Notes: generated from the sequence alone by a model not told the origin. DNA of 64,000 nt from Streptomyces kronopolitis (GCF_014646275.1 NZ_BMND01000009.1:124001-188000), one strand, 5' to 3'. Shown: positions 1 through 9,458, counted from the stretch's first letter. Numbers and translations are program-made.

Positions 1-183
1 GGAGCCCGCACCGCCGGACTCCGCGGTGCCCTGCGCCGTGTCCGAGTGGCCCGCGGGCTTCGCGCCGGCGGCGTCCGCGCCGGAGCAGGCGGTCAGGCTG
101 AGGGCGGCGGCCGCGGTCAGCGCCGCGGCGGCCACGCGCAGGGTGCGGCGGCGGGCGGTGCGGGCGGTGGTGTCGGAGCGCAT
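1..183 (-). CDS. Secreted lipoprotein, N-terminal part only
   Basis: The reverse strand opens with ATG at 183 and runs off the left edge with 61 codons visible. The N-terminus has a basic stretch (RTARRRTLR), an alanine-rich hydrophobic core and a lipobox ending LTAC with Cys33, followed by a Gly/Ala/Ser linker. This is a classic actinobacterial lipoprotein signal, so the protein should be anchored to the outer face of the membrane. Nothing of the functional domain is in the window. DUF4232-type lipoproteins often start this way in Streptomyces, but that is only a guess. Confidence 0.7.
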   Translation of the reverse strand, partial: MRSDTTARTARRRTLRVAAAALTAAAALSLTACSGADAAGAKPAGHSDTAQGTAESGGAGS

Positions 184-338
184 GTCGGGTCCCCCGGGTC
201 GGTCGGTGTCGTTCCTCGCTACGTCACCCACCTTGCTCGGGGCCACTATCGCGAGGCTGCCGCTCCGCTAACACCCGGGTAACGCGTCTGAGAGGGGCGC
301 GGGGCGCACCCGTTCCGTCGCGGGCCGCGCGGCGACGC

Positions 339-1547
339 TCAGCCGTCCGTGGTGGAGGTGAGTCCGGCCAGCGCGCGGGACAGCGCCGTCAACGCCTCGG
401 TGACATGCGCGAGTTCCAGCGGATCGGGCGCGTCCAGGGTGCGCTGCCGCAGGTCCCGGTCTTCGCCGAGCAGCGCCTCGGCGCCCAGGCGCACCCGCAG
501 GGCGGCGGGGGCGTCGCCGAAGCGGTGGCCGCCGCGCGCCCGCCACGGCGTCAGTTTCCGTTCCAGCGCGTGGGATTCCACGATGCCGCGGGCGGCCAGC
601 GGACGGCGCAGGGGTTCGAGGTCGGCGTAGAGATGGCTGCCGGAGTGCGGCGGGCGGCAGACCGCACCGGCCTCGGTGACGAGGTGGTGGAGCGCCGCGC
701 CGAGCACGCCGTACACCCGGGCGACGGTGGCCGTCCTGGCGCGCAGCGCGTCGGGTTCGCCGAGGGCATGGGTGACGGCGCAGCCGACCGGCCCCGGGAG
801 CGCGGCGCCGATCGCGGTGAGCGCGTCCAGGGCCGCGGCCCGCAGGACGGTGCCCCGGTCGGTGTCGGGGAAGCGGGCGAGCGCGGCGGGCCAGGCGGCG
901 GGCACCAGCGTGGCGCGCAGATCGGTGAGGACGACGACCGCGCCGGGCAGCATCTCGGCGGGGCTGAGGACCACGGTGTCGTGCGGATCGTGCAGCAGGT
1001 CGCGGCGGGTCTCGTCGCTGATGATCCACAGGCCCTCCTCCACCGCCGCCTCGCAGACCTCGTGGAGCTGTTCGGGGGCGGGGCAGGTGCCGGTCGGGTC
1101 GTCAGCGACGGAGAGCACCAGCACGCGCGGGGAGTCGCCGTGCAGGCGGGCCCGCCGGACGGTCTCCAGCAGCGCGAACGGGTCGGGCACACCGCCCGAT
1201 TCGGCAGGTACGGGCGCGAGGTGCACCGGCCGGCCGAGCAGCCGGGCGGGCGGCGCGTACCACTCGGCGCAGGGACGCGGCAGCACCACCCCGCCGTCGG
1301 CCGCGGCGTACAGCGCGAGCAGCAGGGCCGGCCCGCCGGGCGCGGCGAGGACCCGGTCGGGGGCGGTGGCCAGGCCGCGGCGGGCCCAGTAGCCGCAGGC
1401 GGCGGTGCGCAGCGGTGCGGCGCCGCCCACGGGGTCGGCCTCGGTGCGGTCGGCGGCCGCGGAGAGGTGGGCGACGAGGTCCGGGAGGACGGGCAGGCCC
1501 ACCGGCGGGTCCGGTTCCGGCCGCGGATCCGGGGCGGTCCGCTGCAT
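339..1547 (-). CDS. Aminotransferase class I/II-fold protein without catalytic lysine
   Basis: The 402-residue protein follows the fold-type I PLP aminotransferase layout. It has the glycine-rich APGGPALLLALYAA segment, a DDPTG turn where the family has NPTG, and the SDETRRDLLHD strand where the family has DExYRD. At the expected Schiff-base lysine position it reads LTDLRATLVP, with no lysine. The only lysine in the whole protein lies far downstream (ALERKLTPW). PLP transaldimination therefore looks impossible by the normal route, and the protein may be a non-catalytic or regulatory relative. ATG 1547 is preferred because the longer frame adds a low-complexity basic leader. No partner gene is obvious. 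Confidence 0.75.
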   Translation of the reverse strand: MQRTAPDPRPEPDPPVGLPVLPDLVAHLSAAADRTEADPVGGAAPLRTAACGYWARRGLATAPDRVLAAPGGPALLLALYAAADGGVVLPRPCAEWYAPPARLLGRPVHLAPVPAESGGVPDPFALLETVRRARLHGDSPRVLVLSVADDPTGTCPAPEQLHEVCEAAVEEGLWIISDETRRDLLHDPHDTVVLSPAEMLPGAVVVLTDLRATLVPAAWPAALARFPDTDRGTVLRAAALDALTAIGAALPGPVGCAVTHALGEPDALRARTATVARVYGVLGAALHHLVTEAGAVCRPPHSGSHLYADLEPLRRPLAARGIVESHALERKLTPWRARGGHRFGDAPAALRVRLGAEALLGEDRDLRQRTLDAPDPLELAHVTEALTALSRALAGLTSTTDG

Positions 1548-1671
1548 CCCTGCCTCCACTCCGCGACGGCGGGTCGATGGTGGGCCCGTCACCCGACGGG
1601 CGGCGCGTCCACCTTGGCAGATCACGGGGGTGGCGGCGGGGCGACACGGCAGCGGGGAGGGGGTCCGGCGT

Positions 1672-2124
1672 TCAGGAGGGGGGCGCGTCCGGCGCCGGGG
1701 CCGCGTAGTGGTGCACCCACACCACCTCGCCCGCTCCCCATTCCTGCCGCTCGGTGCCGTGCCGGAGCCAGCCCAGCCGCTCGTAGAGGGCGATGGCCGC
1801 GGTGTCGGTGGTCTTCACCTCCAGTACGGGGCGCAGCCCGCGGGCCCTCGCCGCGGCCGCGGCGGTCTCCAGCAGGCGGCGGCCGAGACCCGCGCCGCGG
1901 GCGGCGGGGGCGACACAGAGCCGGCTGATCTCCGGCCCGCACAGCGCGGCATGGCCGGCGACCGCGCCGTCCGCCTCGGCGACCCAGGCGGCGCTCAGCC
2001 CGTCGGGGGTCACCCAGCGCGCGGGGTTGTCCGGCCAGTGGTGCGGGTACCCGCTGTGGGTGTGCACGGCGGCCAGGACGGCCGCGCAGGCGTCGAGGTC
2101 GGTGTCGCGGCGTGGTCTGATCAT
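1672..2124 (-). CDS. GNAT-family N-acetyltransferase
   Basis: This 150-residue protein is a compact single-domain acetyltransferase. Motif A is clear: ISRLCVAPAARGAGLGRRLLE, with the R/Q-x-x-G-x-G/A acetyl-CoA loop. It is followed by a motif B region ending ALYERLGW, the usual conserved tyrosine-glycine-tryptophan end. The substrate cannot be read from sequence. ATG 2124 begins directly at the first beta strand (MIRPRRDTDLD), so the longer upstream frame is rejected. It lies 124 bp past the start of the aminotransferase-like gene on the same strand and could be transcribed ahead of it. Confidence 0.85.
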   Translation of the reverse strand: MIRPRRDTDLDACAAVLAAVHTHSGYPHHWPDNPARWVTPDGLSAAWVAEADGAVAGHAALCGPEISRLCVAPAARGAGLGRRLLETAAAAARARGLRPVLEVKTTDTAAIALYERLGWLRHGTERQEWGAGEVVWVHHYAAPAPDAPPS

Positions 2125-2238
2125 CCGGGCATGGAAGCACGGTCCGCGCGGGCCGGGAAGCCCGGGGCCGCCGTGACGTGCCGGGCACATGCCCCGGGTG
2201 CGTGCCTGTTCCTGCCGCTCTGGGGTACAAGGTGGCCC

Positions 2239-3720
2239 ATGCGATCGCTACTGAGCCACCTCGACCGCCGGACCTTCGACCTGATCGCCAGGCGCGACTG
2301 GCCGGGCGCCCAGCGGGTGCTGCCCCGGCTGACCCGCAGCGCCAACCACGGGCTGCTGTGGCTGGGACTGGCGGCGGGCGCGGCCGCGCTGGGCGGCCGT
2401 CCGGTGCGCCGGGCCGCGCTGCGCGGCGTGGCCTCGCTGGCGGTGGCGTCGGCGACGGTGAACACCCTCGGCAAGGGCTCCGTGCGGCGCCAGCGGCCGG
2501 TGCTGGACACGGTGCCGGTGATACGGCAGTTGCAGCGCCAGCCGGTCACCTCCTCCTTCCCGTCCGGGCACGCGGCCTCGGCGGTGGCCTTCGCGACCGG
2601 TGTCGCCTTCGAGAACAAGTGGTGGGGGCTGGCGCTGGCGCCGGTCGCCGCCTCGGTCGCGTTCTCCCGCGTCTATACGGGCGTGCACTATCCGGGTGAT
2701 GTGCTGGCGGGGGCCGCGCTGGGAGCGGGGGCGGCGTTCGCGGTCCGCGGTTTCGCGCCGACCCGCGCCCAGCTCGCGCCGCCCGCCAGACCGCGCGCGG
2801 AGGCACCGGCGCTGCCGGCCGGCCGCGGGCTGGTCGTGGTGGCGAACCGGGGTTCGGGACAGCGCGGCGGCCCGGTGCCGGACCGCGCCGCCGAGGTGCA
2901 CGGGGTGCTGCCGGAGGCCGAGGTCACGGTGTGCGGCGGGGAGGACGGCGAGCCGCTGGACAAGGCCCTGGAGGACGCCGCCGAGCGGGCCCTCGCGCTC
3001 GGCGGGGCGCTGGGGGTGGTCGGCGGCGACGGCACGGTCAACGCGGCGGCGGCGGTCGCGGCGCGGCACGGGCTGCCGCTCGCGGTGCTGCCCGGCGGCA
3101 CCCTGAACCACTTCGCCTACGACCTGGGGATCGAGACCTACGCGGAGGCGGCGCGCGCGGTCGAGAGCGGTGAGGCCGTGGCGGTGGACGTGGCGCGCTT
3201 CCGGGCCGGGCCGCATCTGGAGGGGCACCAGTTCCTCAACACCTTCTCCATCGGCGCCTATCCGGAGCTGGTGCGGATCCGCGAGCGGTGGGCCGGCCGG
3301 ATCGGTGCCTGGCCGGCCGGGATCCTGGCGGCGTGGGAGGTGCTGCGCACGGCCGAGCCGCTGTCCCTGCGGATCAACGGTGAGCGGCGGGCGGTGTGGC
3401 TGCTGTTCGCCGGCAACTGCCAGTACCGGGGGCTGGGGTTCGCGCCGGTGCGGCGGCACGACCTGGCGGACGGGGTGCTCGACGTCCGGGTGGTGCACGG
3501 CGGCCGGCTGGCCCGCACCCGGCTGCTCGTCGCGGCGCTGATGGGGACCCCGAGCAGCTCTCCGGTGCTCGGTGAGGCGCGTCTGTCGCGGCTTCAGATC
3601 AGTGAGATCCCGGAGGACACCCAGCTGGCGTTCGACGGTGAAGTGGCACCCGCGACACGAGAGTTGACGCTGGACAAGCAGAACGAGGCACTGCGGGTCT
3701 ACCGACTGCTGCCCGAATGA
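2239..3720 (+). CDS. Bifunctional PAP2 phosphatase / diacylglycerol kinase-family protein
   Basis: The 493-residue protein joins two lipid-metabolism domains. Residues about 75-155 carry the full PAP2 signature: KGSVRRQRP (KxxxxxxRP), SSFPSGH, and SRVYTGVHYPGD with catalytic His. After a proline/alanine linker, residues about 195-490 form a DagK/YegS-type lipid kinase with GGDGT near residue 261 and LPGGTLNHFA near residue 284. A phosphatase and a kinase acting on phosphatidate and diacylglycerol type lipids in one chain suggests local lipid interconversion at the membrane. This fusion is known in actinobacteria. The ATG at 2239 begins the hydrophobic N-terminal phosphatase domain. Confidence 0.9.
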   Translation: MRSLLSHLDRRTFDLIARRDWPGAQRVLPRLTRSANHGLLWLGLAAGAAALGGRPVRRAALRGVASLAVASATVNTLGKGSVRRQRPVLDTVPVIRQLQRQPVTSSFPSGHAASAVAFATGVAFENKWWGLALAPVAASVAFSRVYTGVHYPGDVLAGAALGAGAAFAVRGFAPTRAQLAPPARPRAEAPALPAGRGLVVVANRGSGQRGGPVPDRAAEVHGVLPEAEVTVCGGEDGEPLDKALEDAAERALALGGALGVVGGDGTVNAAAAVAARHGLPLAVLPGGTLNHFAYDLGIETYAEAARAVESGEAVAVDVARFRAGPHLEGHQFLNTFSIGAYPELVRIRERWAGRIGAWPAGILAAWEVLRTAEPLSLRINGERRAVWLLFAGNCQYRGLGFAPVRRHDLADGVLDVRVVHGGRLARTRLLVAALMGTPSSSPVLGEARLSRLQISEIPEDTQLAFDGEVAPATRELTLDKQNEALRVYRLLPE

Positions 3721-3870
3721 TGAGATGCCACTCTCGCGATGCGAGATGGCGGCGTACGGTGGGTGCACCACGCCGCAGGGCGCCCGCGCCGCGGTGCGGG
3801 CCGCCCGGACGGTGACCGGCGGTGCCCGCGCGCGGGCGGTCGCCCACCCCGCCCGCGTAAGGAGCCGACC

Positions 3871-4686
3871 GTGCCACAGGAATCCGCCGTCTACACCCAC
3901 GGCCACCACGAGTCCGTGCTGCGCTCCCACACCTGGCGCACCGCCGCCAACTCGGCCGGATACCTGCTGGAGGCGCTGCGCCCGCACCTGCGGATCCTCG
4001 ACATCGGCTGCGGCCCCGGCACCATCACCGCCGATCTGGCCGCCCTGGTGCCGGACGGCCAGGTCACCGGCCTGGAACGGGCCCCGGAGGTGCTGGACCG
4101 GGCGCGCGCCACGGCCACGGAACGGGGCCTGACCAACGTCCGCTTCACGGTCGGCGATGTCCACGCACTGGACTTCCCCGACGACAGCTTCGACGTCGTG
4201 CACGCCCATCAGGTCCTCCAGCACGTCGGCGACCCCGTCCAGGCGCTGCGCGAGATGCGCCGGGTCGCCGCGCCCGGCGGGATCGTCGCCGTCCGCGACG
4301 CGGACTTCGCGGGCATGGCCTGGTACCCGCAGACCGACGGGATGGACGACTGGCTGCGGCTCTACCAGCGGGTGGCCCGCGCCAACGGCGGCGAGCCGGA
4401 CGCCGGACGCCGACTGCACGCCTGGGCACGGCGGGCCGGCTTCGCCCCGGACGCGCTCACCGCCACCGCCGGCACCTGGTGCTACCGCACCCCGCAGGAA
4501 CGGTCCTGGTGGAGCGAGCTGTGGGCGGAGCGCACGGTCAGCTCCTCGTTCGCGCGGACCGCGGTGGACGGCGGGCATGCCACGGCGGCGGACCTGGACC
4601 GCGTCGCCCGGACCTGGCGGGCCTGGGGCGCCGAGGAGGACGGCTGGTTCGCCGTCCTGCACGGCGAGCTGCTGTGCCGCGTGTGA
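3871..4686 (+). CDS. SAM-dependent class I methyltransferase (UbiE/Coq5-like)
   Basis: The 271-residue protein has motif I LDIGCGPGTITADLA, an acidic end of strand 2 (GLERAPEVLDRA), and VHAHQVLQHV, which corresponds to motifs IV and V of Methyltransf_11. A C-terminal cap (about 170-271) probably binds the acceptor, and its substrate is not inferable. The start is GTG 3871, set by the strong ribosome site TAAGGAG at 3858-3864. The frame is open further upstream but without conserved sequence. It stands alone, about 150 bp downstream of the PAP2/kinase gene. Confidence 0.88.
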   Translation: MPQESAVYTHGHHESVLRSHTWRTAANSAGYLLEALRPHLRILDIGCGPGTITADLAALVPDGQVTGLERAPEVLDRARATATERGLTNVRFTVGDVHALDFPDDSFDVVHAHQVLQHVGDPVQALREMRRVAAPGGIVAVRDADFAGMAWYPQTDGMDDWLRLYQRVARANGGEPDAGRRLHAWARRAGFAPDALTATAGTWCYRTPQERSWWSELWAERTVSSSFARTAVDGGHATAADLDRVARTWRAWGAEEDGWFAVLHGELLCRV

Positions 4687-4820
4687 CCGCGGCGGCGCCG
4701 GACGGGGTGGGCGGCCCGGTCCGGCGCTGACGCGGATGGCCCCGTTGATTGCCCCTGACGGCCCAGCCGCACCCCTCCCCCGGCGGAGAAATCCTCCCGG
4801 TGCCGGTAGGGATGGGGAGC

Positions 4821-5993
4821 GTGACCCGAATACAGCGCCTGGCCGCCCTCGCCGCGCTCATCGTCCTCGCGGCGGGCTGCGGCACCCGCTCCGCCGGTCC
4901 CGCACGCCCCCCGGCGCCCGCCACGCCGGGCGCCGCCCGGGCCTCCGCCGCCACCTTCACCCTGCTCGCCACCGGCGACGTGCTGCCGCACAACGAGATC
5001 ATCCAGCGCTCCGGCGGCGACGCCCATGGCCACGGCCACGACTTCCGCGCCATGTTCGCCGGGGTCAAGCCGGTGGTCTCCGGCGCGGACCTGGCGATCT
5101 GCCACATGGAGACCATCTACGGCAGGGACGGCGGGCCGTTCACCGGCTACCCCAGCTTCAAGTCCCCGCCCGAGGTCGCCGCCGCCCTGAAGGACGCCGG
5201 CTACGACTCCTGCTCCACGGCCTCCAACCACACCCTCGACGACGGCGCCGACGGCGTGCGCCGCACCCTGGGGGCGATGGACGCGGTGGGCCTGCGGCAC
5301 GCCGGCTCGGCCCGCTCCGCCGCCGAGTCCGGCCGGCCCGCGCTGCTGCGGGCCGGCCCCGCGAAGGTCGCCCAACTCTCGTACACCTACGGCACCAACG
5401 GCATCCCGCTGCCCGGCAAGGCGCCCTGGACGGTCAACCTCATCGATGCCAAGAAGATCATCGCCGATGCCCGCGCGGCCCGGCGGGCGGGCGCGGACGT
5501 GGTGGTCGTCAGCGTCCACTGGGGCACCGAGTGGCAGCCGGAGCCGGATGAGCAACAGCGCACCGTGGCCCGCACGCTGACCGCCTCGCGCACCGCGGGA
5601 CGGCCCGACATCGACCTGATCCTGGGCACCCACGCGCACGTCCCGCAGGCCTACGAGAAGGTCAACGGCACCTGGGTCGTCTACGGGATGGGCGACCAGC
5701 TGGCCGGCCGGATGTTCAACCACAGCGACCAGCCGGACGGCCGCGGCAACGAGAGTTCGATGGCCCGCTTCACCTTCGCCGGGCCGTCCGCACCCGGCGG
5801 ACGCTGGACGGTCCGCAAGGCGGAGTTCCTCCCCCAACTCACCGACATATCCGACGGGTTCCGGGTGGTGAACCTCAACGCGGCGCTCGCCCGGCAGCCC
5901 GGCCGCGCCGACTACCTCCGGGCCCGGGACGCCATACGCACCATCGTGCTGTCCCGGGGCGCCGCCCGGAACGGACTGATCATGAGCAAGTGA
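4821..5993 (+). CDS. CapA-family (PGA_cap) lipoprotein, metallophosphatase-like
   Basis: From GTG 4821 the protein is about 390 residues with a short lipoprotein signal, LIVLAAGCG, whose cysteine is about residue 20. The mature part matches CapA/PGA_cap calcineurin-like proteins: FTLLATGDVLPH, SNHTLDDG, SVHWGTEW and GTHAHVPQ carry the Asp, Asn and His residues that would hold the metal pair. Related proteins act in poly-gamma-glutamate or capsule assembly, but no capB or capC gene lies nearby, so the role here is unknown. ATG 4812 is an alternative start adding three residues. The far upstream TTG start at 4749 would bury the signal peptide and is unlikely. Confidence 0.85.
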   Translation: MTRIQRLAALAALIVLAAGCGTRSAGPARPPAPATPGAARASAATFTLLATGDVLPHNEIIQRSGGDAHGHGHDFRAMFAGVKPVVSGADLAICHMETIYGRDGGPFTGYPSFKSPPEVAAALKDAGYDSCSTASNHTLDDGADGVRRTLGAMDAVGLRHAGSARSAAESGRPALLRAGPAKVAQLSYTYGTNGIPLPGKAPWTVNLIDAKKIIADARAARRAGADVVVVSVHWGTEWQPEPDEQQRTVARTLTASRTAGRPDIDLILGTHAHVPQAYEKVNGTWVVYGMGDQLAGRMFNHSDQPDGRGNESSMARFTFAGPSAPGGRWTVRKAEFLPQLTDISDGFRVVNLNAALARQPGRADYLRARDAIRTIVLSRGAARNGLIMSK

Positions 5994-6030
5994 TCGCGGA
6001 CCCGCGCGCGTCCCAACTAGGGTTGCCCCC

Positions 6031-6390
6031 ATGGACATTCTGGGGACCTCATTGCGGGTGTGCGTCAGCGATCTCAATGCCTCGATCGGCGTCTACGAAC
6101 GGCTGACCGGCGCCGAGGCGATCCGCTTCCAGCGCAGCGGGGTGGCGGTCGCGGCCGTCGGGTGCTTCTTCCTGATGAGCGGCCCCGAGGCGGAGTTGTC
6201 GGTCCTGCGGAAGATCACCGCGACCCTCGCCGTGAAGGACGTGGACGAGGCGGTCGCCGACCTCACGGCGGTCGGCGCGGACATCATCGCCGGCCCGCTG
6301 CCGACGCCGATCGGGCGCAACCTGGTCGCCCGCCACCCGGACGGTTCGATCTTCGAGTACGTCGACCGGAAGCAGGACGCCGGGGCCTGA
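6031..6390 (+). CDS. VOC-superfamily (glyoxalase fold) protein
   Basis: This 119-residue protein has the paired beta-alpha-beta-beta-beta modules of the vicinal oxygen chelate fold. The first begins LRVCVSDLNASIGVYERLTG and the second VKDVDEAVADLTAVGADI, ending RHPDGSIFEYVD with the C-terminal metal-ligand glutamate position. Few other ligand residues are obvious, so it may be a binding protein rather than an enzyme. The ATG at 6031 starts at the first strand. The gene converges on the quinone oxidoreductase gene 45 bp downstream. Confidence 0.8.
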   Translation: MDILGTSLRVCVSDLNASIGVYERLTGAEAIRFQRSGVAVAAVGCFFLMSGPEAELSVLRKITATLAVKDVDEAVADLTAVGADIIAGPLPTPIGRNLVARHPDGSIFEYVDRKQDAGA

Positions 6391-6435
6391 ACGGCCCCGG
6401 CCTCCTCCTGGCCGAAGGCGGCGACGGATCCGCCG

Positions 6436-7359
6436 TCAGGACACCTCAAGGACGATCTTGCCGCGGGTCCGCCCGGCCATGCTCTGCCGCAGCGCCTCGG
6501 CGGCCCGGGCCAGCGGGAAGACGGCGTCGACCGGCACCGTCAGCTTCCCGGCGTCCGCGAGCGCGCCGAGCGCGGTCAGATCGGCGGCGTCCGGGCGCAC
6601 CCACACCGAGTGGCCGCCCTTCTCCACGGTCTGGCCGTCGGCGACCGAGGCCACCCGGCCGCGGTCCTTGAGCAGCTCCTGCGAGACGTCCACGGCGCCG
6701 CCGCCGACGAAGTCCACGGCCGCGTCGATGCCCTCGGGTGCCAGCGCCCGCACCCGGTCGGCGAGGCCCTCGCCGTAGGTGACCGGCTCGGCCCCCAGGG
6801 ACCGCAGGAAGTCGTGGTTGCGCTCACTGGCCGTGCCGATGACCCGCGCGCCCCGGGCCACCGCGATCTGGACGGCGAGCGAGCCGACACCGCCCGCGGC
6901 GGCGTGCACCAGGACCGTCTCGTCCTTCTTGGCGTCGACCCGGGCCAGCGACTGGTAGGCCGTCAGCCCGGCCAGCGGCAGCCCGGCGGCCTGCTGCCAG
7001 CTGAGCGAGGCGGGCTTGCGCGCCAGGGTCCGCACCGGCGCGGCGACCAGCTCGGCGTAGGTGCCCTGCTGGACGGCGTCCTTGCGGACATAGCCGATGA
7101 CCTCGTCACCGATCGCGTACTCGGTGGCGTCCAGCCCGACGGCCTCCACCACGCCCGCCACGTCCCATCCGGGGATGAGCGGGTAGTGCGCGTCCATCAT
7201 CGGGTCGAGATAACCGGCGAGGACCTTCCAGTCCACCGGGTTGACCCCGGCCGCCTTGACCCGGACCAGGACCGCGTCCGGGCCCACCTTGGGGTCGGGC
7301 AGGTCGGAGTAGGTGAGGACCTCGGGGTCGCCGTAGTGCTGTGTGCTGATTGCCTTCAT
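6436..7359 (-). CDS. NADP-dependent quinone oxidoreductase (MDR/zeta-crystallin type)
   Basis: The 307-residue protein is a zinc-free medium-chain dehydrogenase. It has the GroES-like N-domain (AAGVNPVDWKVLAG, YPLIPGWDVAGVV) and the Rossmann domain motif VLVHAAAGGVGSLAVQ that binds NADPH. The zinc-binding cysteines of alcohol dehydrogenases are absent. Such enzymes reduce quinones or enones with NADPH. The ATG at 7359 gives MKAISTQHYGDPE, the usual family start. It is the convergent partner of the VOC gene and lies downstream of, and on the same strand as, the DUF5107 gene. Confidence 0.9.
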   Translation of the reverse strand: MKAISTQHYGDPEVLTYSDLPDPKVGPDAVLVRVKAAGVNPVDWKVLAGYLDPMMDAHYPLIPGWDVAGVVEAVGLDATEYAIGDEVIGYVRKDAVQQGTYAELVAAPVRTLARKPASLSWQQAAGLPLAGLTAYQSLARVDAKKDETVLVHAAAGGVGSLAVQIAVARGARVIGTASERNHDFLRSLGAEPVTYGEGLADRVRALAPEGIDAAVDFVGGGAVDVSQELLKDRGRVASVADGQTVEKGGHSVWVRPDAADLTALGALADAGKLTVPVDAVFPLARAAEALRQSMAGRTRGKIVLEVS

Positions 7360-7433
7360 GATCCGCCACAACACCCGACGGGGCGGGATCATTCCACGGC
7401 CGGGCGGCCGGGCACCGCGCGCGGACGGGCGGG

Positions 7434-9458
7434 CTACGGCCGCATCCGGTAGTCGTACCGCTCCGGGAGCGGATGCCCGGCGCGGGCCGCGGCGCGGACG
7501 GCCTCGGTGACCGGTCCGCCGGCCGCGACCAGCCGCTCGGCGATGGCGTACCAGGTGTCGCCGAGCGCCTCGTCGCCCTCCCGCAGCGCGGCGATCTCGA
7601 ATCCGGCGTCGAAGATCTCCCGTGCCGCGGCCGGCTGTCCCTGGGCCAGCAGCACCTGCGCGGTCAGCAGCTGGAGGCGGCCGTCGGCCGGTCCGGTCCG
7701 GCGCAGGCCCGCCAGCAGCCGCGCGGCCGCCTCCGTGCGGCCGGCCGCGACCAGCGCGGGCACCGCCTCCCGGGCGAGCGCGGGCAGCACCGCCTGCCAG
7801 GCACGGGCCCGCGGCCCCTCCTCCGAGGCCGCCCGTGCCGCCTCCTCGCAGGCCTGGGCGTAGCGGTCGGCGGCGCGGGCCGGCTCGCCCGCCGCGGACT
7901 CGGCGACGGCCAGGCAGTACAGCGGCAGGCAGCCGGCCCGCCGCGCGAGCGCCCGCTCCCAGCTGCGGACCGCCTGGGCCCGGTCGCCGGCATGCCACTG
8001 CGCGAGCCCCAGGTGGTAGTCGGTGGCCGGCCCCGGCGCCGCGGACTCCAGCAGCTCCCGCCAGGCCGGCGCAACCAGCGCGGGGCCGGGCAGGGGACCG
8101 TCGGCCGGCAGGTCCCCCGTGGTGAGCAGGGTCAGCCAGGGCTGCTGCTCCGCGCCCAGCGTGTCCGCGGCGAACGGCGTCCCCGGCAGCGTGAGCCCGG
8201 CGCGGGCCACCTCCAGCGCGCCCCAGCCCGAGCCGGTGGCCAGCGACTCCTTCGGCTCGTGGTCGGCGTACGGGCGCCAGGCGGCGAAGGCGGCGTCGAC
8301 GTCCGCCCGCGGCAGGGCGGCCGCCAGCCGGGTCTCGACCTCGGTGCGGGCCGCGCCCCAGTCCGCGCCGTGCACCGTCGCGGCGTCGGCGGCCAGCGGT
8401 CCGTACGCCTCCAGCCAGGCGAACTCGCCGCCCGCTTCCAGCGGTAGGTGCTCCAGCTGGGTGCGGGCCAGCCCCGCCTGGATCTCGGCGTAGCCGCCGG
8501 TGCCCGGTGCGGTGAGCCACTGCTGCCAGCGGCGCCCGGCCCGGCCCGCGCCCCACAGGAAGAGCTTGCGGCCGCGGAGCGCGTCGGTGGAGGTCTGCAC
8601 CAGGCCGCGGCCGTCCGCGCCGAGGGAGGCGATCCAGCCGCGGGCACCGTCGGGCACCGCGTAGAAGTAGTCGGCGGGGTACTCGCTGCGCAGCGGGTAA
8701 CTGCGGTCGCAGCCCTCGGAGTCGGGCACCGCAACGCGGCGCAGGGTCCGGGCGTAGTCGAGGTGCCAGGCCTCGTCGGCGGGGGCCAGGACGCGGCTGC
8801 CCTCGTCCTCGGGGACGGCGGTGTTGGACCACCAGTAGACGGGCACGGTGCGCGGGTGCGGATTGCGGATCCGCACGCCGACGTGCAGGAAGTCGGAGCC
8901 GTCGGGCAGCCACAGGTCCACCTGGAAGGGCAGGTCGCGCAGCCGTTCCCACTCCCACAGCCGCAGCATCTCGCCGCCGTCGGGCGCCGGGACGCGGGCG
9001 GCGTGCAGCGGGGCGCAGGACAGGGTGGTGTGTCCGGTGGCGCCGATGTTCCATTCGATGCCGCCGGAGAACCAGGCGCCGTTGAGCGCGAAGGCCGCGG
9101 GCTGGAGCACCGGGTTGCGGTAGAGCAGTTCACGGCCGGTGGGCTTGTGGTGCAGGGAGTACACCCGGCCGCCGAGGCCGGGCAGGACGGTGGCGCGCAG
9201 CCGGTCGTTCTCCAGGACCAGCGCGTCCACGTCGGTGCTGCGCAGGTCGCGTCCGTAGCCGTCGCGCATCCGGGTCGGCAGGATCGAGCGCAGCGGCGCG
9301 TAGCCGATCCGGCGCGCCATGTCGGCGGGCAGCCGGGCGTCCGGCCCGAGTTCGACGCGGTGCGGGTCGTCGGTGGCGTGCAGGGCGGGGAGGGGGTTGT
9401 CCGGGCCGAGGGGGGCGGCGGGAAGGGTCAGGGTGGTGTGTCGCACACTCGTGGCCAC
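7434..9458 (-). CDS. DUF5107 protein with C-terminal TPR-like repeats
   Basis: This protein is about 674 residues. The first 400 carry the DUF5107 pattern: a beta-rich fold with LPGLGGRVYSLHHKPTGRELLYRNPV, then GAWFSGGIEWNIGATGH and PVYWWSNTAVPEDEG. The last 250 residues are alanine-rich helical repeats of TPR type (YHLGLAQWHAGDRAQAVRSW). The fold resembles galactose-mutarotase-like carbohydrate proteins, and related genes often sit in sugar-utilisation loci, though none is beside it here. GTG 9458 is chosen because conserved sequence starts right after it and the longer leader is low complexity. The start is uncertain by up to 28 codons. Confidence 0.85.
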   Translation of the reverse strand: MATSVRHTTLTLPAAPLGPDNPLPALHATDDPHRVELGPDARLPADMARRIGYAPLRSILPTRMRDGYGRDLRSTDVDALVLENDRLRATVLPGLGGRVYSLHHKPTGRELLYRNPVLQPAAFALNGAWFSGGIEWNIGATGHTTLSCAPLHAARVPAPDGGEMLRLWEWERLRDLPFQVDLWLPDGSDFLHVGVRIRNPHPRTVPVYWWSNTAVPEDEGSRVLAPADEAWHLDYARTLRRVAVPDSEGCDRSYPLRSEYPADYFYAVPDGARGWIASLGADGRGLVQTSTDALRGRKLFLWGAGRAGRRWQQWLTAPGTGGYAEIQAGLARTQLEHLPLEAGGEFAWLEAYGPLAADAATVHGADWGAARTEVETRLAAALPRADVDAAFAAWRPYADHEPKESLATGSGWGALEVARAGLTLPGTPFAADTLGAEQQPWLTLLTTGDLPADGPLPGPALVAPAWRELLESAAPGPATDYHLGLAQWHAGDRAQAVRSWERALARRAGCLPLYCLAVAESAAGEPARAADRYAQACEEAARAASEEGPRARAWQAVLPALAREAVPALVAAGRTEAAARLLAGLRRTGPADGRLQLLTAQVLLAQGQPAAAREIFDAGFEIAALREGDEALGDTWYAIAERLVAAGGPVTEAVRAAARAGHPLPERYDYRMRP

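Noticed and set aside
2248..4662. 804-residue open frame on the minus strand
   Set aside because: It lies antisense to the PAP2/kinase and methyltransferase genes, has no domain pattern and the Arg/Gly/Pro-rich composition of a high-GC shadow frame.
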